A model generated the notes under the pieces. The model did no database searches, was not told where the DNA came from, and was given only the letters and a program-made list of their open reading frames with translations. Below, piece after piece: positions 15,198 to 23,491 of a stretch of 40,042 nucleotides of DNA. The translations under genes and the position numbers were made by a program. The stretch's first letter is position 1. Every line of letters begins with the position of its first letter. Source of the stretch: a virus; the IMG/VR virus record IMGVR_UViG_3300032456_000008, positions 1-40,042 of that record. One strand, written 5' to 3'.

Positions 15198-17115
15198 GAT
15201 CGGGAACCTCCTCTCCGGCCTTGCGGGCGGTGCTCACGATCCGAGCGTACAGGTCCTCGAAGTCGAGGCCGGGCTCGTCGAGGTACTGCGGGACAAGCTC
15301 GGCGTAGCGGCGGCGGGCGGCGGCGCCGGCGTCGTTTTCCCGGATCGCGTATTCAAGATCACGGACCTCCTCCTCCCACGTCTGGAAACTCATACGGTAG
15401 GGGCTCGGGCCTTCGACTGCGCCCACGGCATCTCCGAGGAAGTCGAGGGCCTCGCGCTGGACAAGCTGCGCCTCGGTCCCGGCGATATGGCCGGCGGCGG
15501 CGAGATCATCTCCGAAAAGCATGCCGATGTCGTAACCCTGATCGGAGAGACCGGGGAGGAGCTGGTCGACGTCGATCTGGCCGGAGTATGCGTCGAGGCT
15601 AGGGAGTTTCCCTCGGCGGAGCGCGCCGGCCGACTCGGCCTTCCGGTTCAGCTCGAGCCAGAGGTCTGCGGCCTGCTCGACGTCGAGGTCGCGACCGATC
15701 GCGTTTGAGATGTTGAAGGCCATTTGATCGGGGCCTTGTGAGCCTCCGTACCACGAGCGGGAGAGCCGGGCTTTCTCCCGGTTCGATAATTGCTCAAGCC
15801 AGTCGTATTCCCCGCCGCGTGCCGTCGAGCCGCTACCGGTCCTCGCTCCGATCCTCGGCGGGGCTTTGAGCTTCACAGAGTCGAGGCGGTCGAGCTCTCG
15901 AAGGGCTTCGGTCTGGACGTTGGCGGCCTCCTCCCGGGCGATCTTGCGGACGTCGGCCACCCGGGAGCGGGCGGAGAGGACCTCGTCCGGGGTCACTCCG
16001 TTCTGTTTCGCTATCCGGATCACGTCGGGGTCGGTTGCGTCGAGGGCCTTATCTGCAGCTCGGCGGGCTCGGTCTTCGAGGAAGCGGCGCTCGGCCTTCT
16101 GCTCTCGCAGCTCGATCACGCGATCGGGGGTGACGTTGCGCCGGCGGGCCTCGGCCAGCACGTCGGGGTCGCTGGTGGTCGAGCGCGTGCGGCGCGCCGG
16201 GCCCGGAGCGGAGATATCCGCCGGCGTGGTAGTGGCGTGCTTTGCGTCGGTCAGCATCGGGCCGAGCTCCCCGTGCTCGACCACGTCTACCCGGACCTTG
16301 TCGCCGGGGACGGAGATCCGGCGCGCCGTCGATCCGTCCTTCGAGGGGATCGGCTTCCCGGCGGCGTCGGTGACATACTCGGTTTTGCGGTAGCGGATCG
16401 CGCCGGTCTCGTCCACCATGTACGGGCCGTTCCAGTAGTCGGGCTGGCCGTCCTCGGCGCCGACCTTTTTGAGCTCCTGCAGGAGATCACGGTTGATGAT
16501 CTGGCCGGGGTCATCGGTGCCGAAGATCTCGGCCACGTCACAGTCACACGAGGGGTGGAGCGGGAGAAGGTCGGCGCTCTTGTATCGCTGGGTCGAGGCG
16601 GTTGCGCAAAACGCGCACGAGCGGCCGGTCAGCACCCGGCGGTAGCCGACGACCCACGGGCGGAGCGCGCCTCCCCGGGCCATCTCGCCTTTGTTCGCCA
16701 GACTGACGTCGGTCCGGGCGGCGGTCACAGCGCGAGCTCGACCGGAGGCCATCGCCTCGTCGAAGGTTGCGCCCTTCGCCACCCGGGCCCGCGCTTCGAC
16801 GATCGAGCGCTGATAGACCTCGGAGGCGGGGACTCCGCCGCGGATCTCCGGGAGCACGGGCACGAGGCCGGAAGCGGGGAAGCCTCCAAGCCGGTCGTTT
16901 GCGGACATGTAGGCGACGGCGAGCGTCGAGGTCTGCGCCTTTGCTTGGTCCAGAACCACGGCGGCCGCGGCCGTGAACTGTGAGGCGGCGACGTCGTCGA
17001 GGCCTGCAAACGTGTCCCATTGCTGGCCGATGAGCTGAGCGGTTCCGTCCTGCACTCCGAGGAAGCGGAGGTGGTGCGCCTGCTGGATTCGGACGAGATC
17101 GGCGGGATCGGCCAC
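15175..17115 (-). CDS. MuF-like minor head protein with long C-terminal extension
   Basis: This 646-aa protein has a GTG start 3 nt after the portal stop. The first ~240 residues fit the Phage_Mu_F family, including the zinc-type signature at about residues 160-200: SCAFCATASTQRYKSADLLP then HPSCDCDVAEIFG. This domain is found in minor head proteins bound to the portal. The remaining ~400 residues are unusual in length, highly charged and mostly helical. They include two similar repeats (DPDVLAEARRRNVTPDRVIEL and DPDVIRIAKQNGVTPDEVLSA), suggesting a small duplicated helical module. The extension may be ejected with DNA or act as an internal head protein; that is inference. Confidence 0.8.
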   Translation of the reverse strand: MADPADLVRIQQAHHLRFLGVQDGTAQLIGQQWDTFAGLDDVAASQFTAAAAVVLDQAKAQTSTLAVAYMSANDRLGGFPASGLVPVLPEIRGGVPASEVYQRSIVEARARVAKGATFDEAMASGRARAVTAARTDVSLANKGEMARGGALRPWVVGYRRVLTGRSCAFCATASTQRYKSADLLPLHPSCDCDVAEIFGTDDPGQIINRDLLQELKKVGAEDGQPDYWNGPYMVDETGAIRYRKTEYVTDAAGKPIPSKDGSTARRISVPGDKVRVDVVEHGELGPMLTDAKHATTTPADISAPGPARRTRSTTSDPDVLAEARRRNVTPDRVIELREQKAERRFLEDRARRAADKALDATDPDVIRIAKQNGVTPDEVLSARSRVADVRKIAREEAANVQTEALRELDRLDSVKLKAPPRIGARTGSGSTARGGEYDWLEQLSNREKARLSRSWYGGSQGPDQMAFNISNAIGRDLDVEQAADLWLELNRKAESAGALRRGKLPSLDAYSGQIDVDQLLPGLSDQGYDIGMLFGDDLAAAGHIAGTEAQLVQREALDFLGDAVGAVEGPSPYRMSFQTWEEEVRDLEYAIRENDAGAAARRRYAELVPQYLDEPGLDFEDLYARIVSTARKAGEEVPDHARIPWG

Positions 17116-17118
17116 GAG

Positions 17119-18624
17119 CTACGCCTGGTTCGCCGGCGGGAGGCCTCCGGTCGCGGCGAGGGAAGCGGCGGCGAGACGGTCGGCCTCCGAGGTTGCGAGA
17201 CGAGCTCGCTCGGCGGCGTTCGCTGCCATTCCCTCGAGCTGCATCTGCGCGCGCATCGCGGGGAAGCGGGCGATCTGCTCCGGCGTGTAGCCGAGCTCCT
17301 CCCATAGCTGGGGCCCGGGAACGTCGAGATCCTTTTTCTTCGCGACGGCGTCCACGTGCTGCGACTCGGTGCGGGTTTCAGGGTCGCGCCAGATGGTTTC
17401 CATCGACGTGGCGCCGGCGAGCTCGGGGAGGTCGGCGATCTTCCCGGCGATCCGCATCACTTCTTCCCACCCGGCGCCCCATCCACGGGTCTTGCGGCGG
17501 ACCTTCGCGACGAGCCCACTCTCGGCGCTCTTGATTGACTCGCCGGAGAGCCGGTCTGCGGAAGCTCGGAGGTAGTGCGGAGGCGTGGCCGAAATGCTCG
17601 CGATGTGCTGCACTATGAGCTCGATCGAAGTCACGCTCGAGGAGAGGTCGGCGGCCTCGAACTGGCCGAACTTTGCGTTCTCCTCTTCGAGCCACCAGAG
17701 CTTCCCGGGTCCGCCCTTGAAGTTAGGAGGGAGAGTCTCGCCGGTCGCCTTTCCGTCCGGGCCGATCATGTCGTCGGGCTCGTAGCCGGTGAGCCAGCGT
17801 TGCGGGAAGGCGGCGAACTCCGACGCGACGAGCATGTCGGCGACGAGCTTGTTTACTGCGTCCTGCAGCGGCATCACAGAGGAGAGCTCGGAGTGTGCGG
17901 CCCATCCGGCGCGACGAGAGACGGTGAGCCGAGGCATGTTCAAGAACTCGACCACGGGAACCACTCCGAGCGGGTTCCGCATCTTGCCGGCGGAGTCAAT
18001 GTCTTTCGAGACGTCAAGCTGGTCCTCGATCACCCATCGTGAGCGGCCTGGGTCCACCATTCCGCCGGCGGTACGCTTCGCCTGCGAGCGGAAAAGGTAG
18101 ACGGCCTCGGGGAAGAACAGCTCGGCATGCTCGTAGCCGTCGTCGTCGAGGTAGGAACGGAGGGCCGAGGTCCTCCGCTTGCGGATCTTCGGGTGGCATT
18201 CGACGACGGTCATCGTCGAGGAGTCGACGGTGATCTCCGGCGTCGTGTCGTCGTCTCCCTGCCAGCATGTGACGAAGAACGCGCCGGAAATGAGGCCATC
18301 GAGATGACCCATCCCGCTCTGCAGGTCGAGCTCGTTCAGCTCCCACAGCCTCTTCGCGCCGGCGTCGGCGGTGGTGCTCCGGTTCACCCGGAAACCTTGT
18401 ACCTCCATCCGCTCCTCCGGTGCGTTCACCACGACTCCGCACCAGTTGTCGGCGAAGGCGCCGAAGAGACCTCCAAACGCTTCCAAGAACTTCTCGCCCG
18501 CAAACGCCAGATTGTGCGCGCCGTCGTAGTAGGCCTCGGCCTTCTCGATCACTGGTCGCCGGCGTACAAGCTCGGCGTGGAGCTTGCGGAGGACCTTCAT
18601 CGGGTCGCGGGTATCTTCGGCCAC
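17119..18624 (-). CDS. Portal protein (SPP1 gp6-like)
   Basis: This 501-aa protein has a GTG at 18624 with AGAGGAGG at the ideal distance, which decides it over the in-frame ATG at 18600. The sequence has the family pattern of phage_portal/SPP1 gp6-like proteins: an N-terminal helical stem (VLRKLHAELVRRRPVIEKAEAYYDG), a central beta domain, the VSRRAGWAAHSELSSVMPLQDAVNKLVADMLVASEF wing-to-stem helix, and the long acidic/Ala-rich C-terminal crown. Ring-shaped portal proteins form the vertex for DNA entry. Flanked by TerL and MuF, the order is standard. Confidence 0.9.
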   Translation of the reverse strand: MAEDTRDPMKVLRKLHAELVRRRPVIEKAEAYYDGAHNLAFAGEKFLEAFGGLFGAFADNWCGVVVNAPEERMEVQGFRVNRSTTADAGAKRLWELNELDLQSGMGHLDGLISGAFFVTCWQGDDDTTPEITVDSSTMTVVECHPKIRKRRTSALRSYLDDDGYEHAELFFPEAVYLFRSQAKRTAGGMVDPGRSRWVIEDQLDVSKDIDSAGKMRNPLGVVPVVEFLNMPRLTVSRRAGWAAHSELSSVMPLQDAVNKLVADMLVASEFAAFPQRWLTGYEPDDMIGPDGKATGETLPPNFKGGPGKLWWLEEENAKFGQFEAADLSSSVTSIELIVQHIASISATPPHYLRASADRLSGESIKSAESGLVAKVRRKTRGWGAGWEEVMRIAGKIADLPELAGATSMETIWRDPETRTESQHVDAVAKKKDLDVPGPQLWEELGYTPEQIARFPAMRAQMQLEGMAANAAERARLATSEADRLAAASLAATGGLPPANQA

Positions 18625-18638
18625 TCGGGGACCTCCTC

Positions 18639-20432
18639 TTACACAGAGCCGCCGGAGCGGCGCTTCTTCTTTGGAACGGTGCGGAGCATCGCTCGGGACA
18701 TGGCGTTCACCGCGGCAGCGATACCGTCGATCCGCTTCGAGCTTTTCCGGCGGTCGGGCTTTGCGGGCTTGATGTTCCCGGCGGGGTCCTGCATCACTTC
18801 GGCGCAATCGGCCATCCACCGGAGGACGGGGTTCCCGCCATGCCTGAACAGCGGAAGCTCCGGGGTCGATCCCATCACGGCGCGCTCGATCTCTTTCGCC
18901 GGAGCGTTCAAGCTCAGGTAGCCCTGGCGGGTCGGGATCATGTTGTGCCCTTCGTTCTGCATCTCTTGCACTGTCTCGGTCGCGTTCCACGGATCGTACG
19001 CGACCTCCGCGACCGTACAGCCGAGGCGCTCGGTCTCGGCGGACATGTCGGCGCGCACCTTCGCATAATCGACCACGTTCCCTTCGGTCAGCGTCAGCCA
19101 GCCGGCCTTCGACCAAGCTCGCAGCGGGACTCCTGTCAGCCGTTCCAGCTCGTCGACGCGTTCCTCGGGAATCCAAAACCGCGCCCACACGAGGTAGGCG
19201 AGGACGGTCGAGCGGCGGTACTCGACCTCGAAGGGAGAGATCCACACTGCGGCCGTGAAGTCCGTAGTGGCCGACAGGTCGAAGCCGAGGTAAGCGGTCC
19301 GATCCTTGAAGTCCTCGGGCTGGACGGAGCCGGCGGCTGCGTCCCACTTCGCCATCGTGAGCCACGCGATCGTCTGTTTCGTTCGCTTCCCACAGTGAAG
19401 CCGGAGGTAACGGTTGAGCTGTGCCGGGGAGTTGCTGGCCTCGCGGGCCTTGCCGCGAAGGTAGTCCTCTGTAACGGTGTACCCGATCCCGGGGTTCGCA
19501 GCGGTGAGCGTGCCGATCCCGAACGGGTCGCGCTGCAGTTGCTCGTCGGTCGCTGCGAAAACCACTCCGTAGAAACTCACGTCGACGATCGTCCCGGCGG
19601 CGAGGTTCTCGACATAGGTCCGTTTGATGTCGTAGATGGAGCCGGTCTTGCCCTCGTCGGCCGTCGTGATGAAAACGACCAGCGGCTGCTCTCTCGATCC
19701 GGTCCCGGTCTCGATCGCGTCGATCGTGTCGGGCGTGCGGTGAACGTGGACCTCGTCAACGATCCCGCCGTGAACATTCAAGCCGTGGAGGTTCCCTCCT
19801 ATGTCGGCGGCCAGCGGGCGGAAGATGCTTGTGGTCGTCGGGTTCGTGAGGTAGCCCTTCGTGATCCCACGAACTCCGAGCTTCTTCCGGAGCTCCGGCG
19901 ATCGCTCGGCCATCACCTTTGCCGGCGCAAAAACGATCTGAGCTTGCGCCTTGTCACGAGCTGCGGCGTAGACCTCGGCGCCCTCCTCCCCATCGCCGAA
20001 CGCGAGGTAGATGCCGAGGCCGGAACACTCGGTGCTCTTCCCGTTCTTACGCGGCTTCTCGAACCAACAGGTCCGGATCATCCGGAAGCCGGTCCGCTCA
20101 TCGAGTATCCCGAAGACGGGAGCGATCTCGTAGAACACCTGCCAGTCGAAAAGCCGAAGAGGATGCCGCGCCCATCGGCCCTTGATCTGCTGCAGCTTGC
20201 CGAGAGCTTTCACCACGCGCTCCACCCGGGAGCGGCAGTAGACCACGTGCGAGCCGGCCGGGAGCGGAGTCACGAGGAGGGGCTCGTTGTCCTCCATCCA
20301 TCCGGTCTCGATCACGAGGCCGGCGGCGATGAGCTCAGCTACGTGCTCGCCGATCACGCTCCACGCGTCTTCCTCGCGCTCGATCGGGAAGAGCACCTCG
20401 ATCAGTTCAGTCGAAGGCGTCGTCGTCGGCAT
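18639..20432 (-). CDS. Terminase large subunit
   Basis: This 597-aa protein has its ATG at 20432; GGAG is 9 nt before it. A GTG at 20438 is the alternative start. The N-terminal ATPase has a Walker A-like KPRKNGKST motif and the Walker B GGIVDEVHVH with the catalytic Glu. The nuclease part carries LGFDLSATTDF and VAYDPWNATET aspartates of the RNase H-type fold, and ends IDGIAAAVNAMSRAM. It is of the Terminase_1/HK97-like type, cutting and translocating DNA into the head. The gene overlaps TerS by 26 nt. TerL type and neighbouring HNH gene suggest cohesive-end packaging, but the sequence does not prove it. Confidence 0.95.
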   Translation of the reverse strand: MPTTTPSTELIEVLFPIEREEDAWSVIGEHVAELIAAGLVIETGWMEDNEPLLVTPLPAGSHVVYCRSRVERVVKALGKLQQIKGRWARHPLRLFDWQVFYEIAPVFGILDERTGFRMIRTCWFEKPRKNGKSTECSGLGIYLAFGDGEEGAEVYAAARDKAQAQIVFAPAKVMAERSPELRKKLGVRGITKGYLTNPTTTSIFRPLAADIGGNLHGLNVHGGIVDEVHVHRTPDTIDAIETGTGSREQPLVVFITTADEGKTGSIYDIKRTYVENLAAGTIVDVSFYGVVFAATDEQLQRDPFGIGTLTAANPGIGYTVTEDYLRGKAREASNSPAQLNRYLRLHCGKRTKQTIAWLTMAKWDAAAGSVQPEDFKDRTAYLGFDLSATTDFTAAVWISPFEVEYRRSTVLAYLVWARFWIPEERVDELERLTGVPLRAWSKAGWLTLTEGNVVDYAKVRADMSAETERLGCTVAEVAYDPWNATETVQEMQNEGHNMIPTRQGYLSLNAPAKEIERAVMGSTPELPLFRHGGNPVLRWMADCAEVMQDPAGNIKPAKPDRRKSSKRIDGIAAAVNAMSRAMLRTVPKKKRRSGGSV

Positions 20433-20889
20433 CGTCACCCACTCCGGCCGATCCCGGAGCGACGGGAATCCGGAGCCGAGACACGGGCGTAATGTAGAGC
20501 TGCACCGCGGCGGCCAACATCGTGCGGTTCGCCTCCCGGTAGATCTGCCAAGCCGGATGTTTCACGGCGCCAGTGTCGCCGCGCTTCGATTCGATCACTA
20601 CGCCATCCTTGCGGAGTATCGCCTCGGCCTCCATCATGTGCGCCCACGCAGTCACGTACGCGGTCAACACACCGCGATCAACGTCGGCCAGCACTCCTGC
20701 CCTTTCCAGCTCCTTCGTCACCCGGCGCCACTCCGCGCCGGCGGCCGGGCTCAATCCCTTCACCATCGCCGGCGCCTTCGGAGCGAGAACGATCCGGCGC
20801 GCCTTCTGGCCGTCCGAAGTGCGGAGAGCCTTCATCCCTCGAAGCGATCGCACGTTGTCGGGCGCTGGCACTGGTCCCCGGACTCCCAT
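20407..20889 (-). CDS. Terminase small subunit (P27-like)
   Basis: This 160-aa protein starts at an ATG at 20889 with GGGAG 6 nt upstream. It shares one base with the previous stop (TGATG); a GTG just upstream (20892) is the alternative. The opening GVRGPVPAPDNVRSLRGMK and the later LSPAAGAEWRRVTKELERAGVLADVDRGVLTAYVTAWAHM helices are the hallmark of the P27 family. The last residues are acidic. It should recognise the packaging start site and load TerL. The adjacent HNH gene agrees with the P27/HNH cos-packaging set known from HK97-like phages. Confidence 0.9.
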   Translation of the reverse strand: MGVRGPVPAPDNVRSLRGMKALRTSDGQKARRIVLAPKAPAMVKGLSPAAGAEWRRVTKELERAGVLADVDRGVLTAYVTAWAHMMEAEAILRKDGVVIESKRGDTGAVKHPAWQIYREANRTMLAAAVQLYITPVSRLRIPVAPGSAGVGDDADDDAFD

Positions 20890-21308
20890 CACGAGCTCCC
20901 GCTCGAGCTCGGCGGCCGAAGCCGAGGCGAAGGCGGCGCGATCCTCGGCCTCGAAGGATCGAACGAAGCCGGCGGCGCCACCTTCGGCGCCTGCTCAGGC
21001 AAGCTCGTCAGGTGCCACGCTGCACAATGCTGGCAGAGATAGACACGAACCGGCCGAAGCGGCCGAGAGCTCTCGGCGTAGAGCGCCAGTTTCTCCCGGG
21101 CTATCGCCTCAGACCACCCGGCCTTCCCCCTCGGGCAGACAATCGGGGCCGGCGGCCGAGCTCGCCGAGTCCGGTCCTCGAGCTGCGCTTGCTCCTCGAC
21201 CTCGTTGCGGTGGCGCGCCTCCCGTTCACTACGGGCCCGCGCTGAAAGGTTCCGGCCTGGCCTCCCGTGCGGGGCCTTCCTGTCCTCACGAGGCGAGCGG
21301 CGCGGCAT
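20889..21308 (-). CDS. Zinc-knuckle-like protein of unknown function
   Basis: This 139-aa protein has an ATG start and no clear ribosome site; GAGACC is the only upstream purine run, so it may be read from a short leader. The first ~50 residues are very basic (RAPHGRPGRNLSARARSEREARHR). A central block has the ordered cysteines of a small metal site, IVCPRGKAGWSEAIAREK then VYLCQHCAAWHLTS, that is C...CxxC...H. The C-terminus is Pro/Ser-rich. A similar zinc-type protein next to the terminase or HNH gene occurs in related actinophages, so DNA binding at the packaging site is a reasonable guess. Confidence 0.65.
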   Translation of the reverse strand: MPRRSPREDRKAPHGRPGRNLSARARSEREARHRNEVEEQAQLEDRTRRARPPAPIVCPRGKAGWSEAIAREKLALYAESSRPLRPVRVYLCQHCAAWHLTSLPEQAPKVAPPASFDPSRPRIAPPSPRLRPPSSSGSS

Positions 21309-21421
21309 GGTCTCAACGGTAGCCGGTAGAGCCGGATCCGAAGCGAAAACGTGTCCTGGCGCAAACGCGCAGCCCCCCTTGACCCTGCTGCTGTTCGCCC
21401 ACGCGGTGGTACCCCACCCGC

Positions 21422-21787
21422 TCATGAGCTTGGCCGGCCTCGACGTCGATCGATCGCTCGCCGGCGTTCTGCTGCTGTCTTGCGCTCGTGGCATGGGACG
21501 CGGTGGATGGGGCGGAGGTTGGTTTCGTGGTCGGCTCCTCCTTCGGCGAGGGGGATGACGTGGTCGACTTCGTCGGCGAGGGGTTGGCCGCACACGTGGC
21601 ATGTGTAGCGGTGTGTTCGGAGGATCTTGGTTCGGCGTCTGGCTTCGGCGCTGCTGCTGAGGGTGAGTCCGTTTGTCTTGCGTCGGGCTTTGCTCTCTGC
21701 CCACGGTTTGGGGTCGGGGTGGGTGGGGCAGGGGCGGAGGTTGGGGCATCCGGTGATGCGGCATGGATAGGCGGGTGAGTGCGGCAC
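21422..21787 (-). CDS. HNH endonuclease
   Basis: This 121-aa protein fits the phage HNH family in full: a start region of MPHSPAYPCRITGCPNL, a zinc pair (C..C..C and H), then YTCHVCGQPLADEVDHVIPLAEGGADHETNLRPIHRVPCHERKT. This carries the DH and N residues of the ββα-Me active site plus the structural CxxC/CxxC pairs. The GTG at 21787 is chosen because this start is the usual HNH N-terminus. ATG at 21970 would give 182 aa and include DnaA-like sites in the reading frame. In P27/HNH-type phages such a nuclease works with TerL/TerS in cos cleavage. Confidence 0.85.
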   Translation of the reverse strand: MPHSPAYPCRITGCPNLRPCPTHPDPKPWAESKARRKTNGLTLSSSAEARRRTKILRTHRYTCHVCGQPLADEVDHVIPLAEGGADHETNLRPIHRVPCHERKTAAERRRAIDRRRGRPSS

Positions 21788-21795
21788 GCTGGCAG

Positions 21796-21957
21796 TTTTC
21801 CACAAGGGCCGGAGGTTTTGTCGGTTGGGTCTTGCGGAGTCCTTGACGACCTGGGTATGCTCCCCGTTCGCGGAGGGGAGCACCCACGGCCGAGAGACTC
21901 TGCCGGCGGACCTCACGAGGGTTTCAATGTCCTTGGTTGTCCACAGGTTGTGGGTTA
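21796..21957. other. Cluster of DnaA-box-like 9-mers (candidate replication origin)
   Basis: Two same-strand sites fit or nearly fit the DnaA box (TTATCCACA): TTTTCCACA at 21796-21804 and TTGTCCACA at 21937-21945. The second form is common in actinobacterial origins. A third, reversed site TGTGGGTTA at 21949-21957 matches in 7 of 9 positions. The sites flank a hairpin in the longest gap. Chance matches in a GC-rich genome are not excluded. Confidence 0.4.
21858..21882. other. Perfect hairpin with 8-bp stem and 9-base loop
   Basis: TGCTCCCC at 21858-21865 is the exact inverse of GGGGAGCA at 21875-21882. The loop is 9 bases. No T-run follows on either strand, so it is not a classic rho-independent terminator. 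Its place between two DnaA-like sites, next to the HNH/TerS genes, makes an origin element or packaging recognition site possible. Confidence 0.6.
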
Positions 21958-21968
21958 TGGTTGGTGGC

Positions 21969-22130
21969 ATGGATTCCGGTCTGGCGGTTGTGACTTTGGA
22001 CGGTGGCGGCGTGGTGGTGCTGGACGTTGTCGAGGTTGGTGGGGTGTTGGTGGAGGTTGTGTCGGGTCGGCCGGTGGAGCTGGTGTCGTTGGTTGTGGTG
22101 ACTGGGTTGCCTGAGTTGGTGTCGGTGTGA
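21969..22130 (+). CDS. Possible 53-aa hydrophobic protein, plus strand
   Basis: An ATG at 21969 opens a 53-codon frame ending at 22130. It is Val/Leu/Gly-rich and reads like alternating beta strand (for example VVVLDVVEVGGVLVEVV). It uses the same GTT/GGT-rich codon style as the downstream fibre genes, which is the argument for it. There is no ribosome site and the G/T-rich sequence alone could produce such a frame. An upstream extension to 21825 looks artificial. Confidence 0.3.
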   Translation: MDSGLAVVTLDGGGVVVLDVVEVGGVLVEVVSGRPVELVSLVVVTGLPELVSV

Positions 22131-22274
22131 GTTCGGGCTCGAGGTTTCCGTGGTGTGGCGGGTTCGCTGGTGTGCTGGTGCAGCTCGTGGTGGTGCTCGT
22201 GGTGGTGTTGGTGACTGTGCTCGTTACGTGAGGTCACTCGCTGGTCGTGGTGTTGGGGGGTAGCGTCTCGGCTC

Positions 22275-22571
22275 ATGAGTGCTGATGTGCTTCCTTCGGC
22301 TGTTGCGGGTGATTCGTACGCGTGGCGGTTGCGGTTTCCGAGTTTGTCGTTTCTTGTTGGGGCGCCTGGCAATGTGTCGGCACAGATTCGGGATGATCGG
22401 GATCGTTTGTTCGGTTCGTGGTCGGTTGCGGTTGATGGTGCGGATCTGGTGTTGTCGTTGGCTGAGGTTCCGTTGGTTCCTGGTATCTACTTTTTGGATG
22501 TGCAGGTCGGGGCGACGACGTATCTTCGGCGGCTGTCGTGGATCATTGAGCGGCAGGTGTCGAGGCCGTGA
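22275..22571 (+). CDS. Small structural protein upstream of the collagen-like fibre
   Basis: This 98-aa protein opens the only rightward operon. It reads as a single beta-sandwich-like domain: [56 protein letters not shown] and [11 protein letters not shown]. Similar small beta-domains precede fibre genes in other actinophages. An adaptor between virion and fibre is a reasonable inference. The ribosome site is weak. The downstream gene overlaps its stop by 4 nt. Confidence 0.65.
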   Translation: MSADVLPSAVAGDSYAWRLRFPSLSFLVGAPGNVSAQIRDDRDRLFGSWSVAVDGADLVLSLAEVPLVPGIYFLDVQVGATTYLRRLSWIIERQVSRP

Positions 22572-23488
22572 CTGAGGTCGTGGTTGTGCAGGTTGTTCCG
22601 CCGGCGCCGATCGTGGTGGAGGTTGTTCCGCCGGCGCCGATCCTGGTGGAGGTTGTTCCTACTGGTGGTCCTGGGCCTGTCGGGCCAGCTGGCGCGCAGG
22701 GAGCGGTCGGCGCTGTCGGCGCGATGGGAGCGGTCGGGGCTGTTGGGCCGACGGGTGCGGCTGGTGCTGTTGGTGGGGTCGGTCCTGGTGGTGCAACGGG
22801 TGCTGTCGGTCCTGCTGGGGCGGTCGGTGCGACTGGTGCGGGTTCTGTTGTTCCTGGTCCTGCTGGGCCGACGGGTTCGACGGGTGCTGTCGGTCCTGCT
22901 GGGCCGACGGGTCTGGCTGGCGCTGCTGGCGCGACGGGTGCGGCCGGTTCGACGGGTGCTGCAGGTCCTACAGGTTCTTCGGGCGCTGCTGGGCCGACCG
23001 GGCCGACCGGGCCGGCTGGGGCGGCTGGTCTGAATGGTTCGACGGGTGCGGCTGGTCTGAATGGTTCGACGGGTGCGGCTGGGCCTGCAGGTCCTATGGG
23101 GTCGGCCGGTGCTACCGGTGCTGCAGGTCTCGACGGAGCGCCAGGACTCGACGGTGCTGCTGGTGCTGTCGGTCCTGCTGGTGCTGTCGGTGCGACGGGT
23201 TCGACGGGTGCGACGGGTGCGACGGGTGCGACGGGTTCAGTGTTCAAGACGGCGACGGTCACGATCGACAATTTCAATCGGGTGACGGTCGTAGATGCGA
23301 TGGTGGTTCCGGCCTCGATCATCATGATTTGTCAAGGTGTCCCGGTCGCCGGCGACGAGAACGAGCCGGAGCTCGATCCGGTGGCGTGGTCGGTTGTCTC
23401 GGTTGGGACTGGTTCGTTCGTTATGCTCGGAAGTGCGAAAGATCCGATCCGCGGCTCGTTCCGAGTCGCCTACGCAATGGGGTTGTGA
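22568..23488 (+). CDS. Collagen-like fibre protein
   Basis: This 306-aa protein has a GTG start in a GTGA overlap with the previous gene. The first ~33 residues contain the repeated VVPPAPI(V/L)VE element. Residues ~34-224 are about 63 uninterrupted Gly-X-Y triplets, many GPA, GAT, GST and GPT. The last ~82 residues ([24 protein letters not shown] on) form a beta-rich C-terminal domain that likely nucleates the trimer and binds a partner. Such triple-helix fibres occur on phage heads or tails. The Thr/Ser/Pro-rich triplets are also potential O-glycosylation sites. The gene uses GGT/GTT-rich codons, unlike the rest of the genome. Confidence 0.9.
   Translation: MTEVVVVQVVPPAPIVVEVVPPAPILVEVVPTGGPGPVGPAGAQGAVGAVGAMGAVGAVGPTGAAGAVGGVGPGGATGAVGPAGAVGATGAGSVVPGPAGPTGSTGAVGPAGPTGLAGAAGATGAAGSTGAAGPTGSSGAAGPTGPTGPAGAAGLNGSTGAAGLNGSTGAAGPAGPMGSAGATGAAGLDGAPGLDGAAGAVGPAGAVGATGSTGATGATGATGSVFKTATVTIDNFNRVTVVDAMVVPASIIMICQGVPVAGDENEPELDPVAWSVVSVGTGSFVMLGSAKDPIRGSFRVAYAMGL
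22591..22650. repeat. 30-bp tandem duplication in the fibre N-terminus
   Basis: Two adjacent 30-base units (22591-22620 and 22621-22650) differ at one base. They encode the repeated [10 protein letters not shown] / [10 protein letters not shown] peptide. The number of units should be able to change by slippage or recombination. Confidence 0.9.
23027..23080. repeat. 27-bp tandem duplication in the collagen-like region
   Basis: Two identical 27-base units at 23027-23053 and 23054-23080 each code for nine residues (GLNGSTGAA). As a multiple of nine bases the repeat keeps the Gly-X-Y register, so gain or loss changes fibre length without breaking the triple helix. Confidence 0.9.
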
Positions 23489-23491
23489 AGC

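Larger units (their letters stand above)
21788..22274. other. Mostly non-coding region between HNH gene and plus-strand fibre cassette
   Basis: This ~490-bp stretch separates the leftward late genes from the only rightward cassette. It contains DnaA-box-like sites, a perfect 8-bp hairpin, a possible 53-codon ORF and a G/T-rich segment. Its plus strand is unusually rich in G and T. It is the largest gap in a genome that otherwise leaves almost none, so it is the natural place for an origin, a packaging site and divergent promoters. I could not identify a convincing promoter in it. Confidence 0.5.

Noticed and set aside
21422-22372. Long upstream extensions of the HNH gene (starts at 21970 or 22372)
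   Set aside because: The extra part is His/Thr/Pro-rich low complexity over the DnaA-like sites; the GTG at 21787 gives the usual HNH N-terminus.
22591-23240. Short regular repeats that might suggest a CRISPR array
   Set aside because: They code for collagen-type triplets in one reading frame; there are no constant-length repeats with unique spacers.
22543-23325. Minus-strand 260-codon frame rich in Pro/Ala opposite the collagen gene
   Set aside because: It is the mirror of the Gly-X-Y repeats; the plus-strand frame has a coupled start and natural C-terminal domain.
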